From the NCBI GenBank assembly GCA_020853575.1, contig JADYYP010000014.1, positions 112,863-176,862 of the forward strand: 64,000 bases of DNA, written 5' to 3'. Below the pieces are notes generated by a model. The model made no database searches and was not told the origin of the DNA. It saw only the letters and a program-made list of their open reading frames with translations. This document shows, in pieces, positions 25,695 through 36,702 of this stretch. Position numbers and translations under genes: made by a program. Every line of letters starts with the position of its first letter. The first letter of the stretch is position 1. This DNA is from Planctomycetota bacterium. GTDB taxonomy: Bacteria; Planctomycetota; UBA1135; GCA-002686595.

Positions 25695-27437
25695 CTAGCG
25701 CACGCGGTAGATCTCGACCACCGGCCCGACGGCTTCGATGCGCAGCGCGCGCGCGAGGACGTTGGGCCAGTCGGGAACCAGTTCGTCCTCGAATGGAAAT
25801 CCGAACTCGCGCGTCGCTCCGTCCGCTTCGGGCGCTTCGCGATGCACCAGCGTTCCGAGTTGGCGCACGCTCTCGCGCACGCGATCGAGGCCGAGATTGG
25901 TCGGCTGCCGCGACATGTCGAGCACGAAGTACCCAGGTCCGAGCGCGCGCAGGTAGCCGGCCGGATCGGCCTCGGCCTTCGGCCAAGGAAACCCCAGATC
26001 GGGGCGCGGAACCAAGTAGCGCAGGTCGAAGCGCGGCTCGGGCAGCGCCTGCGGACCGCGGCGCTTCTGGTAGACCGACCATCGCGACAAGATCGCCGCG
26101 GGTCGCTTGTCGCCGGGTTGCAGGCTCTCCGCGGATCGTGCCAGCGGCAGATCGAAGAACGGAATGACGTAGATCGGCGTCCGCGTGGCGTCGCTCTGGT
26201 GGGAGAACCACTGAGCGGCACGTTCCAGCGTGTCGTCGCGGCTGCGCAACCAGGCCAGTCGCGCGCAAGCGAACGTCGGCAGCGCGAGTGTTGCCGCCGC
26301 GGCGACGGCGGACACAGCGCGCGGGACGCGCGTGAGCTTCTCGCTCCAGAAGCTCAAGCCCCACGCCGCGCACACCGCGAGATACGGCAAGAGCGGCAGC
26401 AGGAAGCGCTCGAAGGTGTTGCGGAACAGGCCAACGGCGATCAGGTAAGGCAACACGAACGCGGCCGCGACCCAGAAGTCCGTCCAGCGCTCGAGGGGCC
26501 GGTAGATCGCGAGCTTGCGTGCGGCGAGCGCCGCGCCCGCGAGCACGAGCAGCCCGAGCAACACGGGCTCGTAGAACCACAGCGTGCGCGCCAGGGTGAC
26601 GAACCCCTGGCCCTTCCAATCGTGCAGGTCGAGTCGGTGATCGCCCCACACCAGAGTCGTGCCGTCGACCACGGGTGAGGCGTAGGCCGCCTCGGTGCCT
26701 TCGTAGCGCAAGTACGGATAGAACACGGCGAAAGACGCCAACGCGATCAAGGGCAGCGCGAACAGCGGGCTCGCCAGGCGCAGCGCGAGCTTGGGCGCCG
26801 GCTCGTGCACCACGCGGATCGTGCCCAGCCACGACGCCACCGCCAGCGGAAGGAGCGTCGCCAATCCGCTCTGCAGGGTCCCGATCGAAAGCGCCGCGGC
26901 CGCCAGCGCGAGCAGGTGATTCCAGGCGTTCGGCCGACGCGCGAGTCGCATCGCAGCCAGCACCGCGAGCAAGAACACGCTCGCCGCTGCCGCGTGAGGC
27001 CGCGCTTGCTGCGCGAAGAACTGGTGCAAGAAACTCGTGGCGACCAGCGCTGCCGCGAACAGCGACCAGCCGTGCGCGAGGAAGCGTCGCGCGAGCAGGA
27101 AGGTCAGCGGGATCGCGAGCACACCCAACACGGCGATCTCCACGCGTGTTTCGACGTAAACGTGCGCCGCCGCGGCCAGGTGCTCTTCCAGGGTTGCAGC
27201 GCTTCCCGGGTCGGCCTGCGTGTCGGGCAAGAGCGAGAGTGCTCCGGGTAGCACGATGGGATACTGCGCGTCGTTGTGCTGCTTGTCGGGTTCGGTCGCA
27301 CCCTGGCGGATCAACTCGACGTGCAACGCCATGTGCGCGTCCGCCTCTTTGTAGTGCGGCACACAATGGTCGATCCCCCACATCCGCAGCGCGAGCGCGG
27401 CCAGCGTCAGTGCCACCAAAGCCAAGGCGTTGCGCAT
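25695..27437 (-). CDS. Membrane GT-C (GT39/ArnT-like) glycosyltransferase, paralogue of 11171 gene
   Basis: A 580-residue polytopic membrane protein with the same plan as the protein at 11171-12892. After the first helix come an acidic loop (HYKEADAHMALHVELIRQG) and DAQYP, then TSFLHQFFAQQARPH, about ten helices and a soluble C-terminal part ending GPVVEIYRV. It probably uses a polyprenyl-phosphate sugar. ATG 27437 lies nine bases after a TATCCT element, so the transcript may be nearly leaderless. It converges on the tandem lyase gene and stands apart from the main glycosyltransferase cluster. Confidence 0.82.
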   Translation of the reverse strand: MRNALALVALTLAALALRMWGIDHCVPHYKEADAHMALHVELIRQGATEPDKQHNDAQYPIVLPGALSLLPDTQADPGSAATLEEHLAAAAHVYVETRVEIAVLGVLAIPLTFLLARRFLAHGWSLFAAALVATSFLHQFFAQQARPHAAAASVFLLAVLAAMRLARRPNAWNHLLALAAAALSIGTLQSGLATLLPLAVASWLGTIRVVHEPAPKLALRLASPLFALPLIALASFAVFYPYLRYEGTEAAYASPVVDGTTLVWGDHRLDLHDWKGQGFVTLARTLWFYEPVLLGLLVLAGAALAARKLAIYRPLERWTDFWVAAAFVLPYLIAVGLFRNTFERFLLPLLPYLAVCAAWGLSFWSEKLTRVPRAVSAVAAAATLALPTFACARLAWLRSRDDTLERAAQWFSHQSDATRTPIYVIPFFDLPLARSAESLQPGDKRPAAILSRWSVYQKRRGPQALPEPRFDLRYLVPRPDLGFPWPKAEADPAGYLRALGPGYFVLDMSRQPTNLGLDRVRESVRQLGTLVHREAPEADGATREFGFPFEDELVPDWPNVLARALRIEAVGPVVEIYRVR

Positions 27438-27446
27438 CGAAGGCCG

Positions 27447-27452
27447 AGGATA
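27447..27452 (-). promoter_or_regulatory. Putative extended -10 of membrane glycosyltransferase gene
   Basis: Minus strand TGCTATCCT fits TGnTATnnT, with nine bases between the hexamer and the ATG at 27437. Transcription would begin one to three bases before the start codon. The hexamer at -35 spacing (GTGAGC) is weak. Confidence 0.42.
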
Positions 27453-27502
27453 GCAGCGGGCACGGCATGGCTCACGCGCGCCAAGGCGCGAGCCGCCAGC
27501 GG

Positions 27503-28834
27503 TCACGACGGCTGCGCGGGCTTGTCCGCGGGCTTGGCCAGCTCCTCGACCCGCACTTCGCCGCGCTCGCAGCGCAGTCGCTTGGGCTGGCCATCCTCGA
27601 GTGTCTCGAGCCGCACCGGCGCCTTCCACAGCGCCTCGAGCCGCACCAAGGTGTCGGCCGCCTTGGCGAGCTGCAGGTCGCGTCCGTCGTGATGGTGCGC
27701 GAGCACCAACTCGCGGTCGGAGTCGACCTCCACGAGCTCGATCTGCGGGAGCCCGCCCCAGGCCAGGTCGGCGAGCAAGCGCGTCTTGACCTTGCGCCAG
27801 TCGCGATCCTGCACTTCGTTCTTGCCCGAGCGGGTGTTGCGGCCGAACACGAAGAGCTGCTCGCGCGCGACGAAGCCCTCGTCGATCAGCTCGTCGAGCA
27901 GCGAGGCGTCGTTGTGGATGCGACGCAGGCGGAAGATGTCCTCGCCGCGCTCCTCGGCGTAGCGCCACAGCTCGATCCCGAGCTTGTACGGATTGACGCG
28001 GCCGGGCGACTGCAGCGTCGCGCCGCTGTGACAGTCGGCGAAGTCGACGATCTCCGAGGCGTCGAGCACGCCCCCGGTGAGGATGCGGCTGTGCCAGAAC
28101 GAGGCCCAACCCTCGTTCATGATGCGCGTCATGCGCTGCGGCTGGAAGTAGTAGGCCTCGGCTCGCACCAAGGCCAGGATCTCGCGCTGCCACGCTTCGA
28201 GCGGCGCGTTCTCGACCAGGAACCCGACGATGTCGTAGGTCGGCGCGGCGGTGCGCGTGACGCGCGGGAGATCGGGATCGGGCTCGCGCGTGCGCCGCAG
28301 GTGGGCTCGCAGCGGAAGGTACGGATCGAGCAGGTTCTCGACCGACAACGCCAGGTCCAGGAAGCGCTCGACGGTCTCGAGGCCGAAGCGATCGGTCGAG
28401 CGCCGGATCTTGGTGGCGTGCGTCGCCATCGTGTCGAGCATGTGGCGGTCGGTCGCCGCGAACCAACAGTTGTGCTTGAAGAAGTCGGCGTGGCCGCAGA
28501 CGTGGGCCATCACCAGCTTCTGCTCGGAGTCGGAGTTCGAGCGCACGAGGTAGGCGACGACGGGGTCGTTGTTGATCACCAGCTCGTAGATCTTCGAGAG
28601 ACCCCAGGTGTAGCTCTTGTCCAGGCGCTCGAATTCCATCCCGAAGCGCCACGAGGGATAGCGCACCGGGAAGCCGCCATAGGCTGCGATGCCGTTGACG
28701 TCGGCGGCGTCGAGCAGCTGGAAGTCGAGCGGGAAGAAGTCGAGCTTGACCGCGCGCGCGACGTGCTCGATGCGCTCCGCCCAGTGGCGCAAGTGCGGCG
28801 CGAGCTCGCCGGAGTTGCGGCGCGCGAGGCTCAC
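27503..28834 (-). CDS. spoVR: SpoVR family protein
   Basis: A 443-residue SpoVR/YcgB family protein, last gene of the PrkA-DUF444-SpoVR operon. Family features are YGGFPVRYPSWRFGMEFERL near the N-terminus, VMAHVCGHADFFKHN, YYFQPQRMTRIMNEGWASFWH and NPYKLGIELWRY. The molecular function is unknown; the family is linked to stationary-phase and stress responses and, in Bacillus, to spore cortex formation. I start it at a GTG two bases after the stop of the DUF444 gene; the preceding gene's 3' end supplies GGAAGGGG as a ribosome-binding site. No sporulation genes are seen nearby. Confidence 0.93.
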   Translation of the reverse strand: MSLARRNSGELAPHLRHWAERIEHVARAVKLDFFPLDFQLLDAADVNGIAAYGGFPVRYPSWRFGMEFERLDKSYTWGLSKIYELVINNDPVVAYLVRSNSDSEQKLVMAHVCGHADFFKHNCWFAATDRHMLDTMATHATKIRRSTDRFGLETVERFLDLALSVENLLDPYLPLRAHLRRTREPDPDLPRVTRTAAPTYDIVGFLVENAPLEAWQREILALVRAEAYYFQPQRMTRIMNEGWASFWHSRILTGGVLDASEIVDFADCHSGATLQSPGRVNPYKLGIELWRYAEERGEDIFRLRRIHNDASLLDELIDEGFVAREQLFVFGRNTRSGKNEVQDRDWRKVKTRLLADLAWGGLPQIELVEVDSDRELVLAHHHDGRDLQLAKAADTLVRLEALWKAPVRLETLEDGQPKRLRCERGEVRVEELAKPADKPAQPS

Positions 28835-28836
28835 GC

Positions 28837-29943
28837 TCAGCGCCCCTTCCCGAGGAACGCGCGGATCGCCTGGGCGATGTCGCCGCGCTCGGCGACGCTG
28901 GAAGTCACGACGCGCTCGTCGCTGCCGAGCGCGTCGTCGAGGTCCTTCTTGAACTGCCCCGAGCCGTAGGCGCTCTTGACCTGGCCGTAGCAGAACTGAT
29001 TCACACGCGGCAGGATCTCGTCGCGCAGCAGAGTGATGCAGCGCTCGGTGTCGCGCGCCGACCAGTTGTCGCCGTCGGAATAGTGGAACGGATAGATGTT
29101 CCAGTCCTCGGGCCGGAAGTGCTCTTGGATCAGCTTGAGGCACAGCTCGTAGGCCGAGCTGATCTTGGTGCCGCCGGACTCGCGCAGATGGAAGAAGGCG
29201 TCGTGGTCGACTTGCTTGGCCAGCGCGTCGTGCACGATGTAGACCACCTCGATGTTCTGGTACTGGCTGCGCAACCAGGTGTCGATCCAGAAGGCCTCGA
29301 TGCGCACGATCTCCTTCTGCTCGCGGCCCATCGAGCCCGAGACGTCCATCATGTGGAAGATCACCGCCGAGCTGTCGGGCACGGGCTGGGAGCGGCGAGC
29401 GCGGAAGCGGAAGTCGTCGCGCTCGGGCACCACGCGCGGGTGCTGTGGGTCCCACTCGCCGGCCGCGATCGTGCGCTTGAGCGCCTGACGATAGGTGCGC
29501 CGGAAGTGGCGCAGCGAGTCGGGCCCGCTGTTGCGGATGCCGCTGTAGCGGCCGCCGTCGGATTGGATCTCGCGCTTGCCACGCGGCTGGATCCGCGGCA
29601 ACTCCAGCTCGCGCCCGAGCATCTCGGCCAGCTCGGCCAGCTCGACCTCGACCTCGAGGATGTGTCGACCCTCGCTGTCTCCGGCCGCGCCGACCCCCTC
29701 TTCGCCTTGCCCGCCTTCGTCGAGCGCCTCGCCCTTCTGTCCGGGGCCTTGGCCGACGCCGCCCTTCTGGTTCTCGCCGAACTGGAAGTGCGGCAGCTCG
29801 ATCTGAGGCACCGGCACGCTGACCGCGCGCTCGCCGTGCTTGGCGATCAGCTCCGCGGTCGAGAGGTACTTCTTGAGGTCGCTGCGGATGCGACCCCGGA
29901 CGATCTCGCGGAAGCGCGCGCGGTCGGCCTCGATACGGAACAT
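28837..29943 (-). CDS. DUF444 (YeaH/YhbH) family protein
   Basis: A 368-residue DUF444 protein, the middle gene of the conserved kinase operon. The N-terminal region is acidic and glycine-rich (about 55-95), then come [20 protein letters not shown] and a von Willebrand A-like domain with a MIDAS-type DVSGS at 200-204 ([13 protein letters not shown]). The family partners with PrkA and SpoVR; its biochemical role is unknown. The ATG at 29943 is 14 bases downstream of the prkA stop. Confidence 0.93.
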   Translation of the reverse strand: MFRIEADRARFREIVRGRIRSDLKKYLSTAELIAKHGERAVSVPVPQIELPHFQFGENQKGGVGQGPGQKGEALDEGGQGEEGVGAAGDSEGRHILEVEVELAELAEMLGRELELPRIQPRGKREIQSDGGRYSGIRNSGPDSLRHFRRTYRQALKRTIAAGEWDPQHPRVVPERDDFRFRARRSQPVPDSSAVIFHMMDVSGSMGREQKEIVRIEAFWIDTWLRSQYQNIEVVYIVHDALAKQVDHDAFFHLRESGGTKISSAYELCLKLIQEHFRPEDWNIYPFHYSDGDNWSARDTERCITLLRDEILPRVNQFCYGQVKSAYGSGQFKKDLDDALGSDERVVTSSVAERGDIAQAIRAFLGKGR

Positions 29944-29957
29944 CCCTGCACGCTCCG

Positions 29958-31997
<2,040 letters not shown>

Positions 31998-32259
31998 GGG
32001 CGGTTCTCCGGCGGTCGACGTGGGATGCGCGCGGCGTCCGAGGCGACCCAGGCCCGTTCCATCGGAAAAACGTGCGCGAAGCTTGTGGCTCCGCGGCGCG
32101 CCCCGCGCGGACGCGCCTCGCCCTGCTCGCGAGTGCATCCACCGCGGATGGCCCGGGGTGCGGTCACACCGTCTCCAGCTGCGCTCCGGCGGCGTTCCTA
32201 GCCCGCATCCCGGAAGCTGGAAGTGAAGCGCTGCGTTTTGCGCGCGCGCCCGCCAGAGC

Positions 32260-32265
32260 TACGCT
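32260..32265 (+). promoter_or_regulatory. Putative -10 element of M28 lipoprotein gene
   Basis: AGCTACGCT with the hexamer TACGCT ends seven bases before ATG 32273, which would give a leaderless or nearly leaderless transcript. A TTGCGC lies 16 bases upstream as a poor -35. Confidence 0.4.
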
Positions 32266-32272
32266 CTGCGGC

Positions 32273-33238
32273 ATGCTCGTCCACCGTGATCGGATCCGTC
32301 GCGCACTCGCCGTGCTGGGTTGCTCGACTCCGCTCGCCGTCCTCGCGGGCTGTCCCGGTCCGACCTCGAGCGCGACGCCCAGCCTCGCCGGTCCGACCTT
32401 CGATGCCGCGCGAGCGTGGAAGCACCTCGAGGCGCAGGTGCAGATCGGACCGCGACCGGCGGGCACGCCCGAAGCCGAGCGCACGCGCGCCTACCTCGAG
32501 ACCCAGCTCAGCGCCGCGGGCCTGACCCCGGTGCGCGAGGCGTTCGAGCAAGCGACACCTGTCGGCGCGCTGTCGTTCTGCAACGTGTACGCGGATCTGC
32601 CGGCGACCGGCGACGCCAGCAAGGCCCCGCTGGTGCTGCTCGTCTCGCATTACGACACCAAGCGCATGGAGTTTCCCTTCGTCGGCGCCAACGACGGCGG
32701 ATCGAGCACGGCGGTGTTGCTCGAGCTCGCGCGCGTGCTGAAGGACGACGCTCCGCGGTCCGTGAGTTACCGCTTCCTGTTCGTCGACGGCGAGGAGGCG
32801 GTGCGCGCGCACTGGCAAGACCCCGACAATCGCTACGGCTCCAAGCGCCACGCCGAGGGTTTGGTGAAGTCCGGCGTTTCGTCGCGCGTCAAGGCCGCGG
32901 TGTTGCTCGACATGGTCGGTGACAAGGAACTGCGCATCCACCGCGACGAATACTCGGCGCCCTGGCTCTACGAAGCCTTCGCGGCGGCCGCGCGCAAGAA
33001 CGGTTTGGCCAAGCACGTCGACGGTCCGCGTGAGCGCATCGCCGACGACCACCTGTCGTTCATCGAGATCGGAATACCGGCCGTCGACTTGATCGACTTC
33101 GAGTACGGCCCGGGCAACTCCTATTGGCATTCGGCGCAGGACACGCTCGAGCACTGCTCGCAGGAGAGCCTGGGAATCGCCGGACGCATCGTGCTGCTCG
33201 GGCTGCCCGCGATCGAGGCCAAGCTCGCGCCCAAGTGA
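32273..33238 (+). CDS. M28 family peptidase / glutaminyl-cyclase-like lipoprotein
   Basis: A 321-residue exported protein with a lipobox (LAVLAGC, C27), so it should be an envelope-anchored lipoprotein. The M28 zinc site is visible: SHYDTK near residue 126, the bridging aspartate in FVGANDGGSS near 141, VDGEEA near 174, LLDMVGD near 214 and WHSAQDT near 285. The HYDTK...PFVGANDGGSS arrangement resembles the glutaminyl-cyclase-like branch of M28, so either aminopeptidase or cyclase activity is possible. Upstream in-frame codons lack family similarity, and the ATG directly precedes the signal sequence. Confidence 0.87.
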   Translation: MLVHRDRIRRALAVLGCSTPLAVLAGCPGPTSSATPSLAGPTFDAARAWKHLEAQVQIGPRPAGTPEAERTRAYLETQLSAAGLTPVREAFEQATPVGALSFCNVYADLPATGDASKAPLVLLVSHYDTKRMEFPFVGANDGGSSTAVLLELARVLKDDAPRSVSYRFLFVDGEEAVRAHWQDPDNRYGSKRHAEGLVKSGVSSRVKAAVLLDMVGDKELRIHRDEYSAPWLYEAFAAAARKNGLAKHVDGPRERIADDHLSFIEIGIPAVDLIDFEYGPGNSYWHSAQDTLEHCSQESLGIAGRIVLLGLPAIEAKLAPK

Positions 33239-33549
33239 CCCGCGCCGACGCGAGCAGCGCGGATCCCGGCGTTCGAGTGATCCTCGTGAGCCGTGGGAAC
33301 ATCACGGTCTCGACGCCCGGCGCCCTCCAGGCGACTGTGCGTCCGACGTTCCGAGGGCCGCACCTTCGGTGCTCCACGCACTCCTAGCGCGGGTACGCGC
33401 CCGCACCCCAACGCCGTGCTGCTCCGCAGCTGAATTGCCGACGCGCAACGAGACGGAGAACGCGTTGGTCGGCCCCGGCGCGCCGGACGCGAAAACGACT
33501 ACGTTCTGCGTGCTTCTTGCGCCACGCGAAGCAACGGAGACGTCGTTGT
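33239..33549. other. Intergenic region, no gene recognised
   Basis: About 310 bases between convergent genes. It holds a 12-base perfect palindrome CCGGCGCGCCGG (33475-33486) and a small inverted repeat CCGTG/CACGG near 33290, neither followed by a T-tract in either direction. I see no gene, tRNA or promoter here. Confidence 0.5.
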
Positions 33550-34845
33550 TCAGCGCAGCACGGCGGTCGCGGTCGCGCGCCCGGCGCGGGGCGCGGACAC
33601 GGCGATCGACACGCTCGCGTCAGGGGTGCCCGACACGAACAAGCGCAATTTGAGCCGCGCCTCACCGGCGATTTCGGGCAGCTCGCCGACTTGGCCAGCC
33701 GCGGCCAGCGGCGTCGGATTGCCCGCGCCCAGGAGCGCGAGCCCGAGCAGCTCGGCCCCTTCGAGTTCCAGCCTCGGGGCCGCGCAGGCCCGTCGCGCAC
33801 GCGCTTGAGCGCTCGCTGTCGGCATGCGCCCGGAGTTGACCACCTCGATGTCGATCTTCCACTGGCCCTCGCCGAACTTGGCCAGCCCGACCAGTTCCGT
33901 GCGCAGCCGCGGCAACCCGCGCGCGAGCCGCAACGTCGTCGCCGCGGCCGCCTCCTCCAAGCGCGGGAGGTCGATCAGCTGCGGCAAGGCCCAATCGGCG
34001 TTGCGCGCGAAGCTCACCGGCGCGGAAAAAACCAACGCGCCCTGCTGCGCGTAGGCGAAGCGCAACCACGAGCCGTCGGCTCCGTCGAGCGCGTCCAAGC
34101 CGTCGATCAACAAGTCGCCGCCGATGCGCCGCGCGATCTCGCGATCCGCGCTGGGCCAGATGGGTTCCGCCGGCGCGCGCCGCGGGCCCGCCAGACGAAA
34201 GCTCTGCGTGGCCGCGATATTCGGACGAGCGAGCAAGAACTGCGCGAGAGCTCGCGACTCGCGCTCCGACAGCGGAAACGGGCCCGCATCGGAGTGGACC
34301 AGAGGATTCCAATCGACCGGGAAATTGCGGTCGAGAGCGACGGCGCGGAGCGAGCTGCGCGCGGGATGCCCACCGATGTCCTCGAAGGCTCGCTCGCGGC
34401 GCTCGGCATCGAGGCACGGAACCAAGTAGATCACCGCGTGGTCGAGGATCTCGTCGACTTCCGGGTCCTTGCCGGCGGCGAGCATCACGCGCCGCAGCGT
34501 GGCCAGCGCCAGCTCGGTGCCGAACAAGTCCTCGGCCCCCAGCGCGCCGACCACCAGCAGCGCCGGCCGATCGCTGGGATCGTCGTCCCCCAGGCGCGCC
34601 AAGGTGACCACGTGCAGCTCGAAACCCGCGGCGCTCCGGCCCATCGACTCGAGCCGCACGATGTCGCCGTGCGTGCGCCAGACCTCACCCAGCGCGCTCG
34701 ACAGGTTCTTGTGCGTGAAGAAGAAGCGCGCCGCCTCCTCGGAGGTGAGGTCGATGCCCAGCGGCTGCGGTGCCACCTCCTGCGCTCGCCCGCGGCCCGC
34801 CAACGCGAGCGCGGCAAGGCAGGTCCACGCGACAGCGCGCCTCAC
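33550..34845 (-). CDS. Exported M14-like protein lacking zinc-binding histidine
   Basis: A 431-residue protein with a signal peptide (MRRAVAWTCLAALALAGRGRAQ) and similarity to M14 zinc carboxypeptidases (SMGRSAAGFELHVVTL, ALLVVGALGAEDLFG, LDRNFPVDWNP). The canonical HxxE zinc motif reads L102-G-A-E105, so the first zinc ligand is missing and peptidase activity is doubtful. The C-terminal third is a beta-rich region. I start it at a GTG overlapping the TGA of the upstream M14-like gene (GTGA), implying coupled synthesis. It may be a binding or scaffold relative of the peptidases. Confidence 0.72.
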   Translation of the reverse strand: MRRAVAWTCLAALALAGRGRAQEVAPQPLGIDLTSEEAARFFFTHKNLSSALGEVWRTHGDIVRLESMGRSAAGFELHVVTLARLGDDDPSDRPALLVVGALGAEDLFGTELALATLRRVMLAAGKDPEVDEILDHAVIYLVPCLDAERRERAFEDIGGHPARSSLRAVALDRNFPVDWNPLVHSDAGPFPLSERESRALAQFLLARPNIAATQSFRLAGPRRAPAEPIWPSADREIARRIGGDLLIDGLDALDGADGSWLRFAYAQQGALVFSAPVSFARNADWALPQLIDLPRLEEAAAATTLRLARGLPRLRTELVGLAKFGEGQWKIDIEVVNSGRMPTASAQARARRACAAPRLELEGAELLGLALLGAGNPTPLAAAGQVGELPEIAGEARLKLRLFVSGTPDASVSIAVSAPRAGRATATAVLR

Positions 34846-36572
34846 GGAGCGAGCTCCCGCGACGTGTCCAAACACCAGGGAGCGCCGGCGACCAGCGTCA
34901 CGCGCGCGCCCTCGGGAACGTCGATCAGCCACTGCACTTCGGGCGAGGCTTCTCCCGCCGCCAGTCGCGCGAGCTCGACCCTGGCCGCGCCGGCCTCGAG
35001 CTGCGCACCCTCGCCGAGCGTCAGCTCGATCCACGCTCCCGGCGCGCGACGCACGGCCGAAGGCGCGGCGAGCGCGGTGGGCAGCGCGCCGTTGTTGCGC
35101 AGCTTGGCGCGCAGCGTGACCAAGCGGCCGCGCCGCGCGGAAGTCGCCGAGAGCTCGAGCTCGGGCAGCGCGTCGACCATTCCGCGCACGAAGCTCGGCA
35201 CGCCGCTGAGCGCGCGCGGCAACTCGCTCGGTGGCGGATTCTCGATCGTCCACGGGCGCCAGCCGCCGACCAGGATCTGCCGCCCGCTCTCCGGGCCGTA
35301 GGGCGACCAGTGCTTGAAGTCCTTGCCGCCGGATGCGTTGTCGAGCCAACTGCGCCACGCTGCATCGCGCGCGCTGACCGGGCGCAGCGCGGGCGGCGCC
35401 GGCTTGCGCGTCACGGCATCGCGCGGACTGGCGTTCGTCGCGTCGGCCACGTTGGGTCCCCAGGGAGCGACTTCCAGGCTGAGGGCCCCGACGACCGCCG
35501 CGAACCAATCGAGAGCAGCGCCGGTGCAAGCCTGGGGGCGCACCTCGCGCAGCGCGCGCGGGCCCTCGATCGAGCGCGCGCTGGAGCTGGCGAACTGCCG
35601 CGTCCAGCGTTCGTAGAGATCGCGGTCCGCCGCGGTCCACGGGTCGAGCGCGACAGTCGCTCCGGGAATCGCCACGCCACCGTGGTTGCCTTGGAAGAGC
35701 AGCGCGCACACGACGCGGCGTTCGAGCGCGAACTCGGCCAGCGCCAGGGCTGCCGGCTCCGAGAGCGGAAGCGTCCCCGTGCGCGGCTCGAAAGCGCGGC
35801 CGTCGCGCAGCAGCGGGAAATTGCGGTCGAGCTCGACTCCGCCGGGGCCGTCCTCGTTGAACAGGCCGTCGCCATCGTCGTCGAGCCCTTCGTCACACAG
35901 CCGAAAGCGCGGCGTGTCGCCGGGGCCGGCGGGCGCCAGGAAGCGGTCGTCGTCGCAGCGCACCCAGGGCCCCGCGGGGTCCTCGATCAGCATCTGCAGC
36001 ACGAAGCCATCGCCGTCGACGTCCTGCGGGCCGTCCTCGTCGACGCGTCCATCGCCGTCGTCGTCCACCGGCCGCGCATTGCCGCCGTCGCCTCCCTGAC
36101 GCTCGAAGTAGCGGTCGAGCGCCTCGGGTGACGCGCTCGGAATGGCCACGATCGCCAGCGCGGGCGACAGATTCGGCGCCTCGGCGAGCTCGCGCACCGC
36201 GGCCAGCACCGCTTCGCTGCCGGAGAGCGACTTGCCGTCGAGCCCTCCGAGCAACAGCACGGTCGGGCGCCGCGCCGCGGGCACCGGGCCGGGCGCCGCG
36301 ATCTGCACTCCCGCGAGCCGCGCGTCGCGCAGTCCCGCGTGCTCGATGCGCTGCACGCGCTCGGGCGCCGCTGCGCACAACAAGTCGAGCCACTGCGCCA
36401 CGTCGGCGCTGCTGCGGTAGCGCGGCTCGATCGCCGGCAGGGCCGCGACCGCGGGCACGCCCGCCGCGGGAGTTTCGGCTGGCGGAGCTGGCTGCTGCTC
36501 CTGGGAACCCACGCGCAGCGCCACGGGGAGCACGCATGTCAGGGCGAACCAGGCGTGGAGCGAGGCGGTCAC
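34842..36572 (-). CDS. Exported M14-like protein with calcium-binding aspartate repeats
   Basis: A 576-residue exported protein, related to the next gene's product and to M14 carboxypeptidases (VLLLGGLDGKSLSGSEA, VELDRNFPLLRDG, LFQGNHGGVAIPG). Where active enzymes have HxxE it has D112-G-K-S115, so the zinc site is lost. An insertion before the DRNF motif holds two acidic calcium-loop-like segments (VDDDGDGRVDEDG with DVDGDGF, and DDDGDGLFNEDG). The C-terminal part is beta-rich. GTG 36572 is chosen because the ATG six bases upstream is closed by a TGA after three codons. The gene is coupled to the following M14-like gene. Confidence 0.75.
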   Translation of the reverse strand: MTASLHAWFALTCVLPVALRVGSQEQQPAPPAETPAAGVPAVAALPAIEPRYRSSADVAQWLDLLCAAAPERVQRIEHAGLRDARLAGVQIAAPGPVPAARRPTVLLLGGLDGKSLSGSEAVLAAVRELAEAPNLSPALAIVAIPSASPEALDRYFERQGGDGGNARPVDDDGDGRVDEDGPQDVDGDGFVLQMLIEDPAGPWVRCDDDRFLAPAGPGDTPRFRLCDEGLDDDGDGLFNEDGPGGVELDRNFPLLRDGRAFEPRTGTLPLSEPAALALAEFALERRVVCALLFQGNHGGVAIPGATVALDPWTAADRDLYERWTRQFASSSARSIEGPRALREVRPQACTGAALDWFAAVVGALSLEVAPWGPNVADATNASPRDAVTRKPAPPALRPVSARDAAWRSWLDNASGGKDFKHWSPYGPESGRQILVGGWRPWTIENPPPSELPRALSGVPSFVRGMVDALPELELSATSARRGRLVTLRAKLRNNGALPTALAAPSAVRRAPGAWIELTLGEGAQLEAGAARVELARLAAGEASPEVQWLIDVPEGARVTLVAGAPWCLDTSRELAP

Positions 36573-36578
36573 GGCGCC

Positions 36579-36584
36579 ATCTTA
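36579..36584 (-). promoter_or_regulatory. Putative -10 element of M14-like gene pair
   Basis: Minus strand CGATAAGAT contains TAAGAT, 4 of 6 to TATAAT, ending six bases before the GTG at 36572. This spacing again suggests a leaderless transcript. No -35 hexamer is evident. Confidence 0.35.
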
Positions 36585-36702
36585 TCGGCCGGGCAGCGCG
36601 ACCGAGCCGCGCGCCAGGCGCGCAATCGATCCCAGCTTGGAACATGCGTCGGGGCGGCGCCGGGCAGCGCGGGCTCGCGCACGGCACTCGCCCCGGGGCT
36701 TT

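Noticed and set aside
33475..33486. 12-base palindrome CCGGCGCGCCGG
   Set aside because: It has no loop and no adjacent T-tract, and such palindromes are expected in GC-rich DNA; no operator role is supported.
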